Of a stretch of 64,000 nucleotides of DNA, positions 16,489 through 25,612 are shown piece after piece; position 1 is the stretch's first letter, and every line of letters starts with the position of its first letter. The position numbers and the translations under genes are program-made. Below the pieces are notes generated by a model. That model searched no databases and was not told where the DNA came from. It worked only from the letters and a program-made list of their open reading frames with translations. This DNA is from Exiguobacterium oxidotolerans JCM 12280 (GTDB lineage Bacteria; Bacillota; Bacilli; Exiguobacteriales; Exiguobacteriaceae), in NCBI RefSeq assembly GCF_000702625.1, contig NZ_JNIS01000001.1, positions 2,174,001 through 2,238,000 of the forward strand, given 5' to 3'.

Positions 16489-18168
16489 TTACGAAAGACC
16501 AAAGATTGTTCCGTCTTCAGAAATCCCCATCTGATTAGCAGCCGGTTTTTTAGGAAGACCCGGCATCGTTAATACATTCCCGGTTAGAGCAATAATGAAT
16601 CCGGCACCGATGGCCGGCTTGATTTCACGAACGGTGATGGTAAATCCTTCGACCCGACCATATTTTGATGGATCATCCGTTAAAGAAAACGGTGTTTTCG
16701 CCATACAAATCGGCAGGTCATTCAGCCCACGTTCTGCACAACGTTCAAGTTCGCGCAATGCTTTTTCTTCAAAATGTACGTCAGCAGCACCATAGACACG
16801 CGTTGCGATTCGTTCGATTTTTTGCTTGAGGGGTAACTCTGCTGGATACAACGGTTTGAATTGACTCTCTTCCTCGAGTGCCTCCATGACCTGACTGACG
16901 AGTGCTTCGCCACCAGCGCCACCTTGGCTGAAGACTTCGCTCTCTGCGACGCGAATGTTTCGTTCGCGACACCATGTTAAGACGGTTTGGCGTTCTGTTT
17001 CTGTATCAGTGAAAAATCGATTGAGTGCGACAACAGCGGGGACACCGAATAAATCCATCGTCTCGACATGTTTTTCGAGCAGCGCCAGTCCTTCTGTTAA
17101 GGCGGCTAGGTTTTCCTCGACGAGTTGATCTTTTGCGACGCCGCCATGCATCTTAAGCGCTCGAATTGTTGCGACGATGACAACAGCATTTGGATGGAGA
17201 TTACCAATTCTTGATTTGATATTGAAGAATTTTTCAGCCCCTAGGTCAGCGCCGAAGCCAGCCTCTGTCACGACATAATCACTTAACTTAAGTGCAGTCC
17301 GTGTTGCGATGAGTGAGTTACAGCCGTGGGCGATATTTGCAAACGGTCCACCGTGAATTAAAGCGGGTGTTCCTTCGACGGTCTGGACAAGGTTCGGACG
17401 AAACGCTTCTTTTAGCAATAATGTTGCAGCGCCTGATGCCTCGATGTCTTTAACTGTGATTGGCTGTTGATCGTAGGAATAAGCAACGACGATCCGACTG
17501 ATTCGTTCCTCTAAATCTTTTAAGGAGTCGGCTAAGCATAAGACGGCCATGATTTCGGAAGCGACTGTAATATCGAAACCGTCTTGTCGTGGAATGCTGT
17601 GTGCGGGTCCCCCTAGACCAATCGTAATGTTTCGGAGCGCCCGGTCATTCAAGTCGAGAACGCGTTTCCAGGTGATGCGACGTGGATCGATGTGAAGCTC
17701 GTTTCCTTGATGCATGTGGTTATCGAGTAAAGCACTAATCGTATTATGAGCCGAAGTAATCGCATGCATGTCTCCAGTGAAATGAAGATTGATTTCTTCC
17801 ATCGGTAACACTTGACTATACCCACCGCCACAAGCGCCACCCTTTAATCCCATAGTTGGTCCAAGGGAGGGTTCGCGTAAACAAATCATCGTTTTATGAT
17901 TTTGACGATGGAGTGCTTGGCCTAAACCGACGGTCACAGTTGATTTTCCCTCACCGGCAGCCGTCGGGTTGATGGCTGTGACTAAAATGAGCTTTCCATC
18001 CGTTTTAGTTGCGAGGCGAGTTGCTAATCCATCACTTAACTTTGCTTTGTACTTTCCGTAGCTGTCGTAATCAGCCTCCGTAAGTCCGATTTGATCAGCA
18101 ATCTCAGAGATTGGTTTTAAAATCGTTTGTTGTGCAATTTCTAAGTCAGAACGAATGGTTTTTTCCAT
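16489..18168 (-). CDS. fhs: Formate--tetrahydrofolate ligase
   Basis: This enzyme makes 10-formyl-THF from formate, THF and ATP in one-carbon metabolism. The 559-residue length is standard. Motifs include the P-loop-like NPTAAGEGKSTVTVGLGQAL (about 68-87), EPSLGPTMGLKGGACGGGYSQV and GGPFANIAHGCNS. The ATG follows GAGGGAGAAG. A link to the formate made by PflB at 45.5-47.8 kb is plausible but inferred. Confidence 0.97.
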   Translation of the reverse strand: MEKTIRSDLEIAQQTILKPISEIADQIGLTEADYDSYGKYKAKLSDGLATRLATKTDGKLILVTAINPTAAGEGKSTVTVGLGQALHRQNHKTMICLREPSLGPTMGLKGGACGGGYSQVLPMEEINLHFTGDMHAITSAHNTISALLDNHMHQGNELHIDPRRITWKRVLDLNDRALRNITIGLGGPAHSIPRQDGFDITVASEIMAVLCLADSLKDLEERISRIVVAYSYDQQPITVKDIEASGAATLLLKEAFRPNLVQTVEGTPALIHGGPFANIAHGCNSLIATRTALKLSDYVVTEAGFGADLGAEKFFNIKSRIGNLHPNAVVIVATIRALKMHGGVAKDQLVEENLAALTEGLALLEKHVETMDLFGVPAVVALNRFFTDTETERQTVLTWCRERNIRVAESEVFSQGGAGGEALVSQVMEALEEESQFKPLYPAELPLKQKIERIATRVYGAADVHFEEKALRELERCAERGLNDLPICMAKTPFSLTDDPSKYGRVEGFTITVREIKPAIGAGFIIALTGNVLTMPGLPKKPAANQMGISEDGTIFGLS

Positions 18169-18248
18169 GGCAGCTTCTCCCTCTCCAATTATAGATTTCT
18201 CTCTATTTCCTTATAGTAGCGTATCTAAAACAGACACGCCAAATAATC

Positions 18249-18300
18249 GTTCAATATTTTCCACCCAAAGAGTCAAATCGTTACGTTTTCATTTTTTGTC
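18249..18300 (+). promoter_or_regulatory. Shared upstream regulatory blocks of the ABC permease operon
   Basis: Two blocks recur upstream of the binding-protein gene at 24222: GTTCAATATTTTCCACC (18249-18265; the other copy at 24111-24127) and CGTTTTCATTTTTTGT (18284-18299; the other copy with one difference at 24161-24176). The spacing differs, 18 versus 33 bp. Repeated blocks at two separated parts of one transporter suggest a common regulator site and promoter. Confidence 0.6.
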
Positions 18301-18335
18301 GAATTTCGTACTGTAAGGTAGAGGAGGGATGATAA

Positions 18336-19226
18336 ATGGCATCAGGCAATAAGAAAAAACTAAAACGCGGACTGGATTTCTGGATGTTCGTAGGACCGGT
18401 TTTTTTGGTTTTCGCGGTCATTGTTCTTGTTCCATTTTTTAATGGCGTTATGTATTCATTCACGGATTGGAACGGGATTACAGGTGAACTGAATTGGATT
18501 GGTTTTGACAATTATGTTCGATTGTTTACGAGTGATGAACAGTTCCAACAATCATTTTGGTTAACGACGCGCTATACAATTGTTGCTGTTGTCTTGACCA
18601 ATCTAGTTGGATTCATCCTGGCATTTTTATTAACACAAAACATTCGAACTCGTAATTTTTTACGAACGATTTTCTTCATGCCGAACTTGATTGGTGGATT
18701 GATTCTTGGGTTCATCTGGCAGTTTATTTATGTAAAAGGTTTTTCTTCGATTGGCGAGTTAACGGGTTGGAGTCTTTTTGAATTACCATGGCTCGGAGAT
18801 GCCCGAACAGGTTTTTGGGGAATCGTCATCGTCTCGATTTGGCAAGGTGGCGGGTACATCATGGTCATCTATATTGCTGCGTTACAAAATGTACCGCAAG
18901 AATTGGTTGAAGCGGCAAAAATTGATGGAGCGAATCGCTTATCGACACTGCGTAATATTACGATTCCATTGATCATGCCGTCGGTGACGATTTGCTTATT
19001 CTTAACGATTTCCTGGTCATTCAAACTGTTCGATACGAACTTATCGTTAACAAATGGTGGACCTTTTAAATCGACAGAAATGTTGGCGCTCAATATTTAC
19101 AAAGAGTCCTTTACGAATAACAACTTAGGACTCGGTTCGGCGAAGGCTGTCATCTTCTTTGTAATTGTTGCGGCAATCACAGTCACACAGGTCTACTTGA
19201 CGAAGAAACGGGAGGTGGAAGCATGA
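18336..19226 (+). CDS. ABC sugar transporter permease, MalF/UgpA type
   Basis: A 296-residue inner-membrane protein with six predicted helices. The permease loop EAAKIDGANRLSTLRNITIPLIMP near residues 190-215 is the EAA motif that contacts the ATPase. The first helix begins at FWMFVGPVFLVFAVIVLVP. It belongs to the carbohydrate uptake type 1 family and pairs with the next gene, which it overlaps by ATGA. No ATPase gene is present here; Bacilli often use a shared MsmX-type ATPase, so its absence is not unusual. Substrate unknown. Confidence 0.9.
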   Translation: MASGNKKKLKRGLDFWMFVGPVFLVFAVIVLVPFFNGVMYSFTDWNGITGELNWIGFDNYVRLFTSDEQFQQSFWLTTRYTIVAVVLTNLVGFILAFLLTQNIRTRNFLRTIFFMPNLIGGLILGFIWQFIYVKGFSSIGELTGWSLFELPWLGDARTGFWGIVIVSIWQGGGYIMVIYIAALQNVPQELVEAAKIDGANRLSTLRNITIPLIMPSVTICLFLTISWSFKLFDTNLSLTNGGPFKSTEMLALNIYKESFTNNNLGLGSAKAVIFFVIVAAITVTQVYLTKKREVEA

Positions 19227-20110
19227 GTACGGCCCAACCTTTACCAACAGCAGATGAACAAACACCAAAACATAAACCGAAAAAAAAGAGTCGCTATTCA
19301 CTCCGTTTAGGGATAGTTGAAATTGCGGCGCTCATCATGGGATTGCTCTATATGATTCCCTTTTACTATGTGCTGTCGAATTCGTTTAAGTCGCGCGGGG
19401 ACATCTTTACGAACACATCCGGTCTTCCGAAAGAGTGGATGGCTTCAAACTATGTCGATGCCTGGGAAGCGATGAACTTCGGAAGAGTGTTCTTGAATTC
19501 CGTCATCATCACGGTCGGTGCCAATGCAATCATCGTTATTTTCTGTTCGATGGCGGCATGGAAACTCGTTCGGACGAAAACACGCTTGTCGACGATTATT
19601 TTCTTTTTGTTCGTCGCAGCGATGATCATTCCGTTCCAATCGATCATGATTCCGTTATCGAAGTTATCGGGTCAGCTCGGTTTGCAAAATAGTTACTGGG
19701 GCTTAATCTTGATGTATCTCGGCTTTGGATCCGGGTTATCGATTTTCTTGTATCATGGCTTCATGAAATCGATTCCGGAAGAAATCGAAGAAGCGGCAAT
19801 TATTGATGGTTGCTCACAGTGGGGTGTCTTTTGGCGGATCGTCTTCCCACTTCTCAAGCCGATCACGGTCACAATCATCATTTTGAATACGCTTTGGATT
19901 TGGAATGACTTTTTGTTACCATCGTTGATGTTACGTGATATTGATTTACGGACGATTCCACTAGCGACATTTTATTTCTTCGGTCAGTACACGAAACAAT
20001 GGGACTTGGCGCTTGCTGGACTCGTGCTTGGTATCATCCCGTTGTTGCTCTTCTTCTTCGCGATGCAAAAACAAATCATTCAAGGAATTACGAGTGGTTC
20101 CATCAAATAA
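19223..20110 (+). CDS. ABC sugar transporter permease, MalG/UgpE type
   Basis: A 295-residue protein with a basic N terminus (KHKPKKKSRYSLRLG) and six membrane helices; the EAA loop is EIEEAAIIDGCSQWGVFWRIVFPLLKP around residues 189-215. It forms the heterodimeric pore with the upstream permease. The matching solute-binding protein is most likely the lipoprotein at 24222-25505, which shares promoter blocks with this operon but is separated by four unrelated genes. Confidence 0.9.
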   Translation: MSTAQPLPTADEQTPKHKPKKKSRYSLRLGIVEIAALIMGLLYMIPFYYVLSNSFKSRGDIFTNTSGLPKEWMASNYVDAWEAMNFGRVFLNSVIITVGANAIIVIFCSMAAWKLVRTKTRLSTIIFFLFVAAMIIPFQSIMIPLSKLSGQLGLQNSYWGLILMYLGFGSGLSIFLYHGFMKSIPEEIEEAAIIDGCSQWGVFWRIVFPLLKPITVTIIILNTLWIWNDFLLPSLMLRDIDLRTIPLATFYFFGQYTKQWDLALAGLVLGIIPLLLFFFAMQKQIIQGITSGSIK

Positions 20111-20115
20111 TTTGT

Positions 20116-20153
20116 GAAAGCGCGTTCTCGCTTCTGCGGGAACGCTTTTGCTT
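20116..20153 (+). terminator. Rho-independent terminator of the permease operon
   Basis: AAAGCGCGTTCTCGC pairs with GCGGGAACGCTTTT with a short TTCT loop. Confidence 0.75.
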
Positions 20154-20251
20154 GATAAACTTAATCAGACTAGTCAGACAATTTTATTTTTTTTGAAAAA
20201 AAAGCTTTTCAAAATGAGACAGCATAGTGTACGATAATCTCAATTCAATTG

Positions 20252-20542
20252 TAACAACGACGTTGAAGGGAAGAGTAACACCTTGTAAAACCGCATTAGC
20301 GAGCTGGGGACGGTGAGAGCCCAGTCGGAATCAAGATGTGAAGAACATCCCGGAGTCGCTACCCGAACACGAGAGTCAGTAGGCGTAGCCGGAGTTGCCT
20401 GTCCGTTATCATATGGCCGAAGATTGAGATGATGATTGATCATCAGTCTTTTGAGTGAACAGCTATTGCTGTTAACATGGGTGGTACCGCGGAACCGAGT
20501 CTTTCGTCCCATATTCTTGGGAGAGAAGGGCTCTTTTTTATG
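20252..20542 (+). promoter_or_regulatory. T-box riboswitch, asparagine-specific, upstream of asnA
   Basis: Stem I shows the distal-loop sequence GGGGACGGTGAGAGCCC (20306-20322), and the specifier loop GTGAAGAACATCC contains AAC (20344-20346), the Asn codon. The T-box itself, ATGGGTGGTACCGCGG, is at 20477-20492 and is followed by a terminator hairpin with seven T at 20533-20539. Uncharged tRNA-Asn would stabilise the antiterminator and allow asnA transcription. The codon agrees with the downstream gene. Confidence 0.93.
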
Positions 20543-20581
20543 GCTTCTTTTTCAAACACACAATTGAGGAGGAAGAATACC

Positions 20582-21556
20582 ATGACAACACTCGTATCGA
20601 TGAAACAGACACAGGAAGCCATTACACTCGTAAAAAAACGCTTTGAGGATCAGTTCGCTCAAACACTCGGATTGACACGTGTAGAAGCACCTTTATTCGT
20701 AGAAAGCACGTTAGGTGTCAACGACCACTTGAACGGAACGGAGCGTGTCATTCGCTTCGACGCGATCGATCATCAAGTAGAACTCGAAATCGTTCAGTCA
20801 CTCGCGAAGTGGAAACGCCAAGCGTTGCACACCTATGGGTTTGCAGAAGGCGAAGGGCTATATACATTGATGCATGCGATCCGTCGGGACGAAGTACTCG
20901 ACGCGACACATTCGATTCATGTGGACCAATGGGACTGGGAACGGATCATCTCAAAAGAAGCCCGGACAATCGAATCATTAAAGACAACGGTCTTATCCAT
21001 CTATGAAACGATTCGCCAAGTTGAATTAGAAGTGGAAGAGCAGTTCGGAATCGAAGCGACATTACCGAAGACGATTCACTTCATGACGACACAAGAGCTT
21101 GAAGATGCTTATCCAACCCTTTCGACGAAAGAACGCGAGACGGAAGTGACAAAAGAATACGGTGCGGTATTCTTGATGCAAATCGGCGGTGCGTTGGCAT
21201 CCGGCGAAAAACATGACGGACGAGCGGCTGACTATGATGACTGGTCATTAAACGGCGATATCTTAGTCCATCACCCAGAAATTGGTGCCTTCGAATTATC
21301 TTCGATGGGGATTCGCGTCGATCGGGCGGCACTTCTGTCTCAAATCGAGATGACAGGGGAACACGACAAATTAGAGTTTCCTTTCCATCAAGGCGTTCTT
21401 TCAGAGACATTGCCTTTGACGATGGGTGGAGGAATCGGACAGTCACGGATGGCGATGTTCTTATTAAAGAAACGTCACATCGGAGAAGTTCAAGCGTCCG
21501 TCTGGTCTGAAGCGACACGTCGTTCGTACCGCGAACAAGGGATCCATCTCTTATAA
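20582..21556 (+). CDS. asnA: Aspartate--ammonia ligase (asparagine synthetase A)
   Basis: AsnA makes asparagine from aspartate, ammonia and ATP. The 324-residue protein contains RVEAPLFVESTLGVNDHLNGTERVIRFD (substrate region), HVDQWDWERII and GGGIGQSRMAMFLL, typical of this class II synthetase-like enzyme. The frame is open upstream into the T-box, but the ATG at 20582 follows GAGGAGGAAG by 7 bp and gives the standard N terminus; the upstream codons are T-box RNA. Regulated by tRNA-Asn charging through the leader. Confidence 0.95.
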   Translation: MTTLVSMKQTQEAITLVKKRFEDQFAQTLGLTRVEAPLFVESTLGVNDHLNGTERVIRFDAIDHQVELEIVQSLAKWKRQALHTYGFAEGEGLYTLMHAIRRDEVLDATHSIHVDQWDWERIISKEARTIESLKTTVLSIYETIRQVELEVEEQFGIEATLPKTIHFMTTQELEDAYPTLSTKERETEVTKEYGAVFLMQIGGALASGEKHDGRAADYDDWSLNGDILVHHPEIGAFELSSMGIRVDRAALLSQIEMTGEHDKLEFPFHQGVLSETLPLTMGGGIGQSRMAMFLLKKRHIGEVQASVWSEATRRSYREQGIHLL

Positions 21557-21585
21557 ACGACTGAATGTATTATATAGAAGAAATG

Positions 21586-21620
21586 AAAATGAGACCTCGC
21601 AAACGTGAGGTCTCATTTTT
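21586..21620 (+). terminator. Rho-independent terminator of asnA
   Basis: AAATGAGACCTCGC and its near-perfect complement around GTGAGGTCTCATTTTT form a stable hairpin with terminal T run. Confidence 0.9.
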
Positions 21621-21713
21621 AATTCAAATAAGTTCATAAGACCTTAGACGGAGGAAAGACGTGTCGAATTGACGTATAATGGGGATAATAAGTAATAAGA
21701 AAGAGGTGAAGAC

Positions 21714-21935
21714 ATGTCTGCTCTACTCATTACAGGTCTCGTATTTGCGCTATTATTCGTCTTATTCCTTTGGTTCAACATCAAAGGGTTACGTACCATG
21801 TGGCGCGATTACAATGAAACCGGTTCGATGGTTGCTCTTGGTTTCTTTATTGTTGGTATCATTGGTATTTTCACAGGTGTCTGGACGACACTTGTCGTCA
21901 TTATTTACTACTTCCTCCGCCCAACGCGAGGTTAA
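21714..21935 (+). CDS. Small two-span membrane protein
   Basis: A 73-residue protein with two hydrophobic segments (about residues 3-22 and 41-68) separated by a charged loop KGLRTMWRDYNETGS. ATG follows AAAGAGGTG by 7 bp. It ends 15 bp before the DedA-like gene and is probably co-transcribed with it. I do not recognise a named family. Confidence 0.65.
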   Translation: MSALLITGLVFALLFVLFLWFNIKGLRTMWRDYNETGSMVALGFFIVGIIGIFTGVWTTLVVIIYYFLRPTRG

Positions 21936-21950
21936 AAGAGGAGGGGTCAT

Positions 21951-22550
21951 GTGTTAGAATGGTTATTCGCAGCCGGAGAATCGAATCTCTGGCTCTTTTT
22001 AGGAATTATGATTCTCGGGTTAGGGACGGAATTGATTCCGGCAGAAGTCGGGTTACCGTTGCTTGGTCTATATGTCTCAAACGGAACACTCGGTTGGACG
22101 ACGGCAGTAGCAATCGGCTTCTTCGGCAGCCTGATGGGAGCGACATTGTTCTATATCTTAGGTCGTTACGCCGGACGACCATTACTCGTCCGTTACGGGA
22201 AATGGTTATTAATTAAAGAACGGGAAATCGATCAAGGGGAACGAATTGTTTCGAAATACGGAACGTGGTCAGCACTATTTGGTCGTTTCTTTCCGGTCGT
22301 CCGATCGGTCGTCTCGATTCCCTGTGGACTATTTAATCTTTCCTTCAAGCGTTATATCCTTGCTTCGAGTGTCGGATTATTTCCGGTCTCGTTCTTCTAC
22401 ATTTGGTTAGGAGAAAAATTTGGGGTAGCACGTGCAGAGTCGATGTTAAAAGCACTTGAAAAAGAACTGTGGTGGATTCTCGGGATTATCATCATCGGAA
22501 TCGTCGGCTACATTATTTATCGTCGAAAAACGAAAAAAGGAGAATCGTAA
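21951..22550 (+). CDS. DedA-family membrane protein
   Basis: A 199-residue membrane protein of the DedA/SNARE-associated (VTT) superfamily, which includes undecaprenyl-phosphate and phospholipid translocases. Visible motifs are ELIPAEVGLPLLG (E-x-IP near the first re-entrant segment), GSLMGATLFYILGRYAG and FGRFFPVVRSVVSIPCGLFNLS (the conserved R-x-x-P segment). Start is GTG after AGAGGAGGGGTC. The stop is followed at once by a terminator shared with the convergent antiporter gene. Transported lipid unknown. Confidence 0.88.
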   Translation: MLEWLFAAGESNLWLFLGIMILGLGTELIPAEVGLPLLGLYVSNGTLGWTTAVAIGFFGSLMGATLFYILGRYAGRPLLVRYGKWLLIKEREIDQGERIVSKYGTWSALFGRFFPVVRSVVSIPCGLFNLSFKRYILASSVGLFPVSFFYIWLGEKFGVARAESMLKALEKELWWILGIIIIGIVGYIIYRRKTKKGES

Positions 22551-22568
22551 ACACGATTCTCCTTTTTA
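22533..22568. terminator. Bidirectional terminator between dedA-like gene and antiporter
   Basis: AAAAGGAGAATCGT and ACGATTCTCCTTTTT form a hairpin with A run on one side and T run on the other; it overlaps the end of the DedA-family gene. Confidence 0.85.
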
Positions 22569-24032
22569 TTATGACGTTTTAGGGAACAGGAAGCGTTTTA
22601 ACGTTTTGATCCGGTGTTTCGGTGTCAGCAACAACAGTTGATCATTTCCTTCGAATACCGTATCGCCACGTGGCGTAACGATTTGGTCATCCCGGATGAT
22701 TGCCGTAATCAAAAATTCTTGCGGGAGTTGAATATCTGAAATCATTTTTCCGATGAACGGATGGTGACGCGGAATCGTTAATTCAATGATTTCAGCGTTT
22801 GGTTTTCCAATCGACATAAACTCGATGACGGTTTGAATGGTTGATGAGCCCGTTTCGTTTAAGTGTAAGCGGTCAGCCAAGACACTTAACAAACTCCCTT
22901 GAATCAATGTCGAGAGTAGCACGGTGAAGAAGACGATATTGAAAATCATCGAGGCATTATCAATGCCTGCAACAAGTGGATAAGTTGCGAGAATGATTGG
23001 GACGGCTCCTTTTAATCCCGCAAATGAAATGAAAACTTTTTCACGCCAACTGTACTTAAACGGCCATAAGCTTAACCAAACAGACAGGGGGCGAGCGACG
23101 AAAATCAAAATCAAGGCTAGCGCAATAGATGAAAGAATGACTTGCGGATCTAGCAATTGTTTAGGAAAGACGAGTAGACCGAGGACGATGAACATCCCGA
23201 TTTGTGCCAAGTGCGCCATGCTCATCGTGAAACGGACGAGTGTCTGCCGATAAACAAGTTCATGGTTGCTGATGTAAATGGCAGTGACATAGACAGCTAA
23301 GAATCCGCTTGCTGAAAAGGCAGAAGCGATGCCGAATGATAGGAAACCAAATGACATCAAGAGAATCGGATAAAAACTAGAAGAACTTAAATCGATTCGA
23401 TTGATTACGGCGGAAGCAATCCAGCCAATTGCGAGTCCGAGCAATAAGCCGATCATCATTTCCCACGTGAGAGAAAACAAGCCGCTTAAAAGAGACGCCT
23501 CTTGCGGATTAGTGACGAACTCAAGAAAGAGGACCGTCAAGAAAACAGCCATCGGGTCGTTCGTCCCTGATTCCACTTCAAGTGTTGATCCGACTTTTCG
23601 CCGGACGGATTGACCACTCAGGACAGAAAAAATTGCCGCAGCATCCGTCGAGCCGACGATAGCACCAAGCAAAAATGAGTTTGGCCAGTTAAAGCCAAGA
23701 ATATAGTGGGAAGCAACAGCAACGACAGTCGTTGCGATGAACACACCGAATGTAGCGAGGGATAAAGATGGGGCGAGTTCCTGCTTAACATCTTTCCAGA
23801 CGGTTTGAAGACCCCCTTCAAAGAGAATGACGATTAATGCAATCGTTCCGAATAGTTGCGCCAGTTCAGCATCATCGAAACGAATGAATCCCGTCACGTC
23901 ACTACCGGCAATCATCCCTAAAGAAATGAAAATAAGTAAAGCCGGTATATTAAAGCGGCTGGATAATTTTGTTGTCCAGACAGCGATGAACAACAAGGAA
24001 CCAATCAATAAAATGATCGAAGGTAAGGACAT
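22569..24032 (-). CDS. K+/H+ (or Na+/H+) antiporter of CPA1 type, NhaP2/CvrA-like
   Basis: A 487-residue protein: about 12 membrane helices of the Na_H_Exchanger domain, then a C-terminal cytosolic RCK-C/TrkA-C domain from about residue 405 (HHPFIGKMISDIQLPQEFLI through GDTVFEGNDQLLLLTP). The ion-binding region reads GAIVGSTDAAAIFSVL followed by EVESGTNDPMAVF, with the ND pair of electroneutral exchangers. The fused RCK domain points to K+ export and volume or pH control. ATG start follows AAAGGAG. Its upstream region abuts the regulatory region of the binding-protein gene. Confidence 0.88.
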   Translation of the reverse strand: MSLPSIILLIGSLLFIAVWTTKLSSRFNIPALLIFISLGMIAGSDVTGFIRFDDAELAQLFGTIALIVILFEGGLQTVWKDVKQELAPSLSLATFGVFIATTVVAVASHYILGFNWPNSFLLGAIVGSTDAAAIFSVLSGQSVRRKVGSTLEVESGTNDPMAVFLTVLFLEFVTNPQEASLLSGLFSLTWEMMIGLLLGLAIGWIASAVINRIDLSSSSFYPILLMSFGFLSFGIASAFSASGFLAVYVTAIYISNHELVYRQTLVRFTMSMAHLAQIGMFIVLGLLVFPKQLLDPQVILSSIALALILIFVARPLSVWLSLWPFKYSWREKVFISFAGLKGAVPIILATYPLVAGIDNASMIFNIVFFTVLLSTLIQGSLLSVLADRLHLNETGSSTIQTVIEFMSIGKPNAEIIELTIPRHHPFIGKMISDIQLPQEFLITAIIRDDQIVTPRGDTVFEGNDQLLLLTPKHRIKTLKRFLFPKTS

Positions 24033-24110
24033 TGCATCAAACTCCTTTGTTAAAATTTAATTCTAACTTCATTATACACTAATCCCGAGTTTTTTTGTCG
24101 GATAACGACT

Positions 24111-24176
24111 GTTCAATATTTTCCACCACACCCGACAAAATTATCTATCTTATTTGGTAGCGTTTTCATTTATTGT
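24111..24176 (+). promoter_or_regulatory. Regulatory region of the solute-binding-protein gene (shared blocks and cre-like site)
   Basis: GTTCAATATTTTCCACC (24111-24127) and CGTTTTCATTTATTGT (24161-24176) are the two blocks also found upstream of the permeases. TTGGTAGCGTTTTCA (24155-24169) matches the CcpA cre pattern WTGNAANCGNWWNCW with one mismatch, so catabolite repression is plausible. The permease copy has only a poor cre match. Confidence 0.55.
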
Positions 24177-24221
24177 AAAAGCGTAGCACGATTATCAACT
24201 CGAAATCAGGGAGGTATCCGA

Positions 24222-25505
24222 ATGCGTAAACGTAAATGGGCAACAGTACCAGTCGTCACTACGGCAATGGTCGTCGCATTAGCAGCATGTGGTGGTGGGA
24301 CGCTAAATAGCGACGATTCTAAGGACAGTGATTCTTCCAAAGGTGGAAAGACGCTTAATGTATTCCAGTTTAAAGCGGAGATTGCGAAAGACATGGAACA
24401 AATGGCGAAAGAGTACGAAAAGGAAACAGGCACGAAGGTCGTCGTTCAAACAGTTGGTGGTGGATCGGATTATGGTGCAGCCTTGAAGTCACAGTTCGCG
24501 TCGGGAAATGAACCGGATGTTTTCAATAATGGTGGTTTTGCTGAAGCAAAAACGTGGCAAGATAAACTTGAAGATTTATCAGACGAGGAGTGGGTCAGTG
24601 ACTTAACGGATCTTTCGAAAGAACCGATGACGATTGATGGAAAATTATATGGTATGCCGATGAACCTAGAAGGTTACGGTTTTATCTATAATAAAGAAAT
24701 CTTCAAAAAAGCCGGTATTACAGAACTGCCGAAAACGTTGACAGAGCTGACGGATGCCTCTAAAAAACTTAAAGCGGATGGTGTGACACCGTTCTCGATT
24801 GGATATGGCGAGTGGTGGGTCCTCGGAAATCACCTCTTGAACATTCCGATGGCGCAACAAGATGATCCGGATCAGTTCATTGCAGATTTAAACGCAGGAA
24901 AAGGGAAATTCGAGGACAACAAACAGTTTAAAGAATTTATTGATCTCTTTGACTTAACGATTGAATATGGGAATAAAAATCCGTTGACGACAGACTACAA
25001 TACACAAGTCACGCAGTTTGCTGAAGGGAAAACAGCGATGATTCAGCAAGGGAACTGGGCGCAACAGTTGATCACGGATGTGAACCCGGACATCGAAATG
25101 GGCTTCATCCCGATGCCGATTAACGACGATAAAGAAAAAATGGACCGTCTTCCAGTTGGTGTCCCAAATAACTGGGTCGTCAATAAAAACTCGAAGAATA
25201 AAGAAGAAGGTAAGAAGTTCCTCGAGTGGATGGCGACATCGGATACAGGAAAAGACTACATGGTCAATAAATTTAAGTTCATTCCGGCCTTTAAATCTAT
25301 CGAAGCGACGGACTTAGGGCCGCTTGCAGAAGATATTCAAGCTTACTCGAAAGAGGGCAAAACAATCTCATGGAACTGGTTCAAATATCCGGATGGTGCT
25401 GTAAATGAATACGGAGCGATCATGCAAGCCTATATCGGTAAACAAAAAACGTCAGAAGAGATGTTACAGGACTTCACGAAGACATGGATGAAAATGAAAA
25501 AATAA
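24222..25505 (+). CDS. Sugar ABC transporter substrate-binding lipoprotein
   Basis: A 427-residue extracytoplasmic protein with a lipoprotein signal: basic start MRKRKWATVP, hydrophobic core and lipobox LAAC (Cys22), then a Ser/Asp-rich linker. The mature part is a family 1 binding protein: GNEPDVFNNGGFAEAKTW, GYGFIYNKEIFKKAGI and GKTAMIQQGNWA are typical. It probably serves the permeases at 18336-20110, from which it is separated by 4.1 kb, because the upstream blocks are shared. ATG follows AGGGAGG by 9 bp. Confidence 0.92.
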   Translation: MRKRKWATVPVVTTAMVVALAACGGGTLNSDDSKDSDSSKGGKTLNVFQFKAEIAKDMEQMAKEYEKETGTKVVVQTVGGGSDYGAALKSQFASGNEPDVFNNGGFAEAKTWQDKLEDLSDEEWVSDLTDLSKEPMTIDGKLYGMPMNLEGYGFIYNKEIFKKAGITELPKTLTELTDASKKLKADGVTPFSIGYGEWWVLGNHLLNIPMAQQDDPDQFIADLNAGKGKFEDNKQFKEFIDLFDLTIEYGNKNPLTTDYNTQVTQFAEGKTAMIQQGNWAQQLITDVNPDIEMGFIPMPINDDKEKMDRLPVGVPNNWVVNKNSKNKEEGKKFLEWMATSDTGKDYMVNKFKFIPAFKSIEATDLGPLAEDIQAYSKEGKTISWNWFKYPDGAVNEYGAIMQAYIGKQKTSEEMLQDFTKTWMKMKK

Positions 25506-25559
25506 GCAGTAGCTACAGCAATCTCAGACTAGCAGTTTATATGGTGGGGACCGACACGA

Positions 25560-25608
25560 AAAACTCCTCTTTCCTATCGAATTAATGATAGGGAAGAGGA
25601 GTTTTTTG
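25560..25608 (+). terminator. Rho-independent terminator of the binding-protein gene
   Basis: AAAACTCCTCTTTCCTATC pairs with GATAGGGAAGAGGAGTTTT around an ATTAAT-containing loop and is followed by a T run; the A run on the left lets it serve the minus-strand permease gene as well. Confidence 0.85.
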
Positions 25609-25612
25609 TGTC

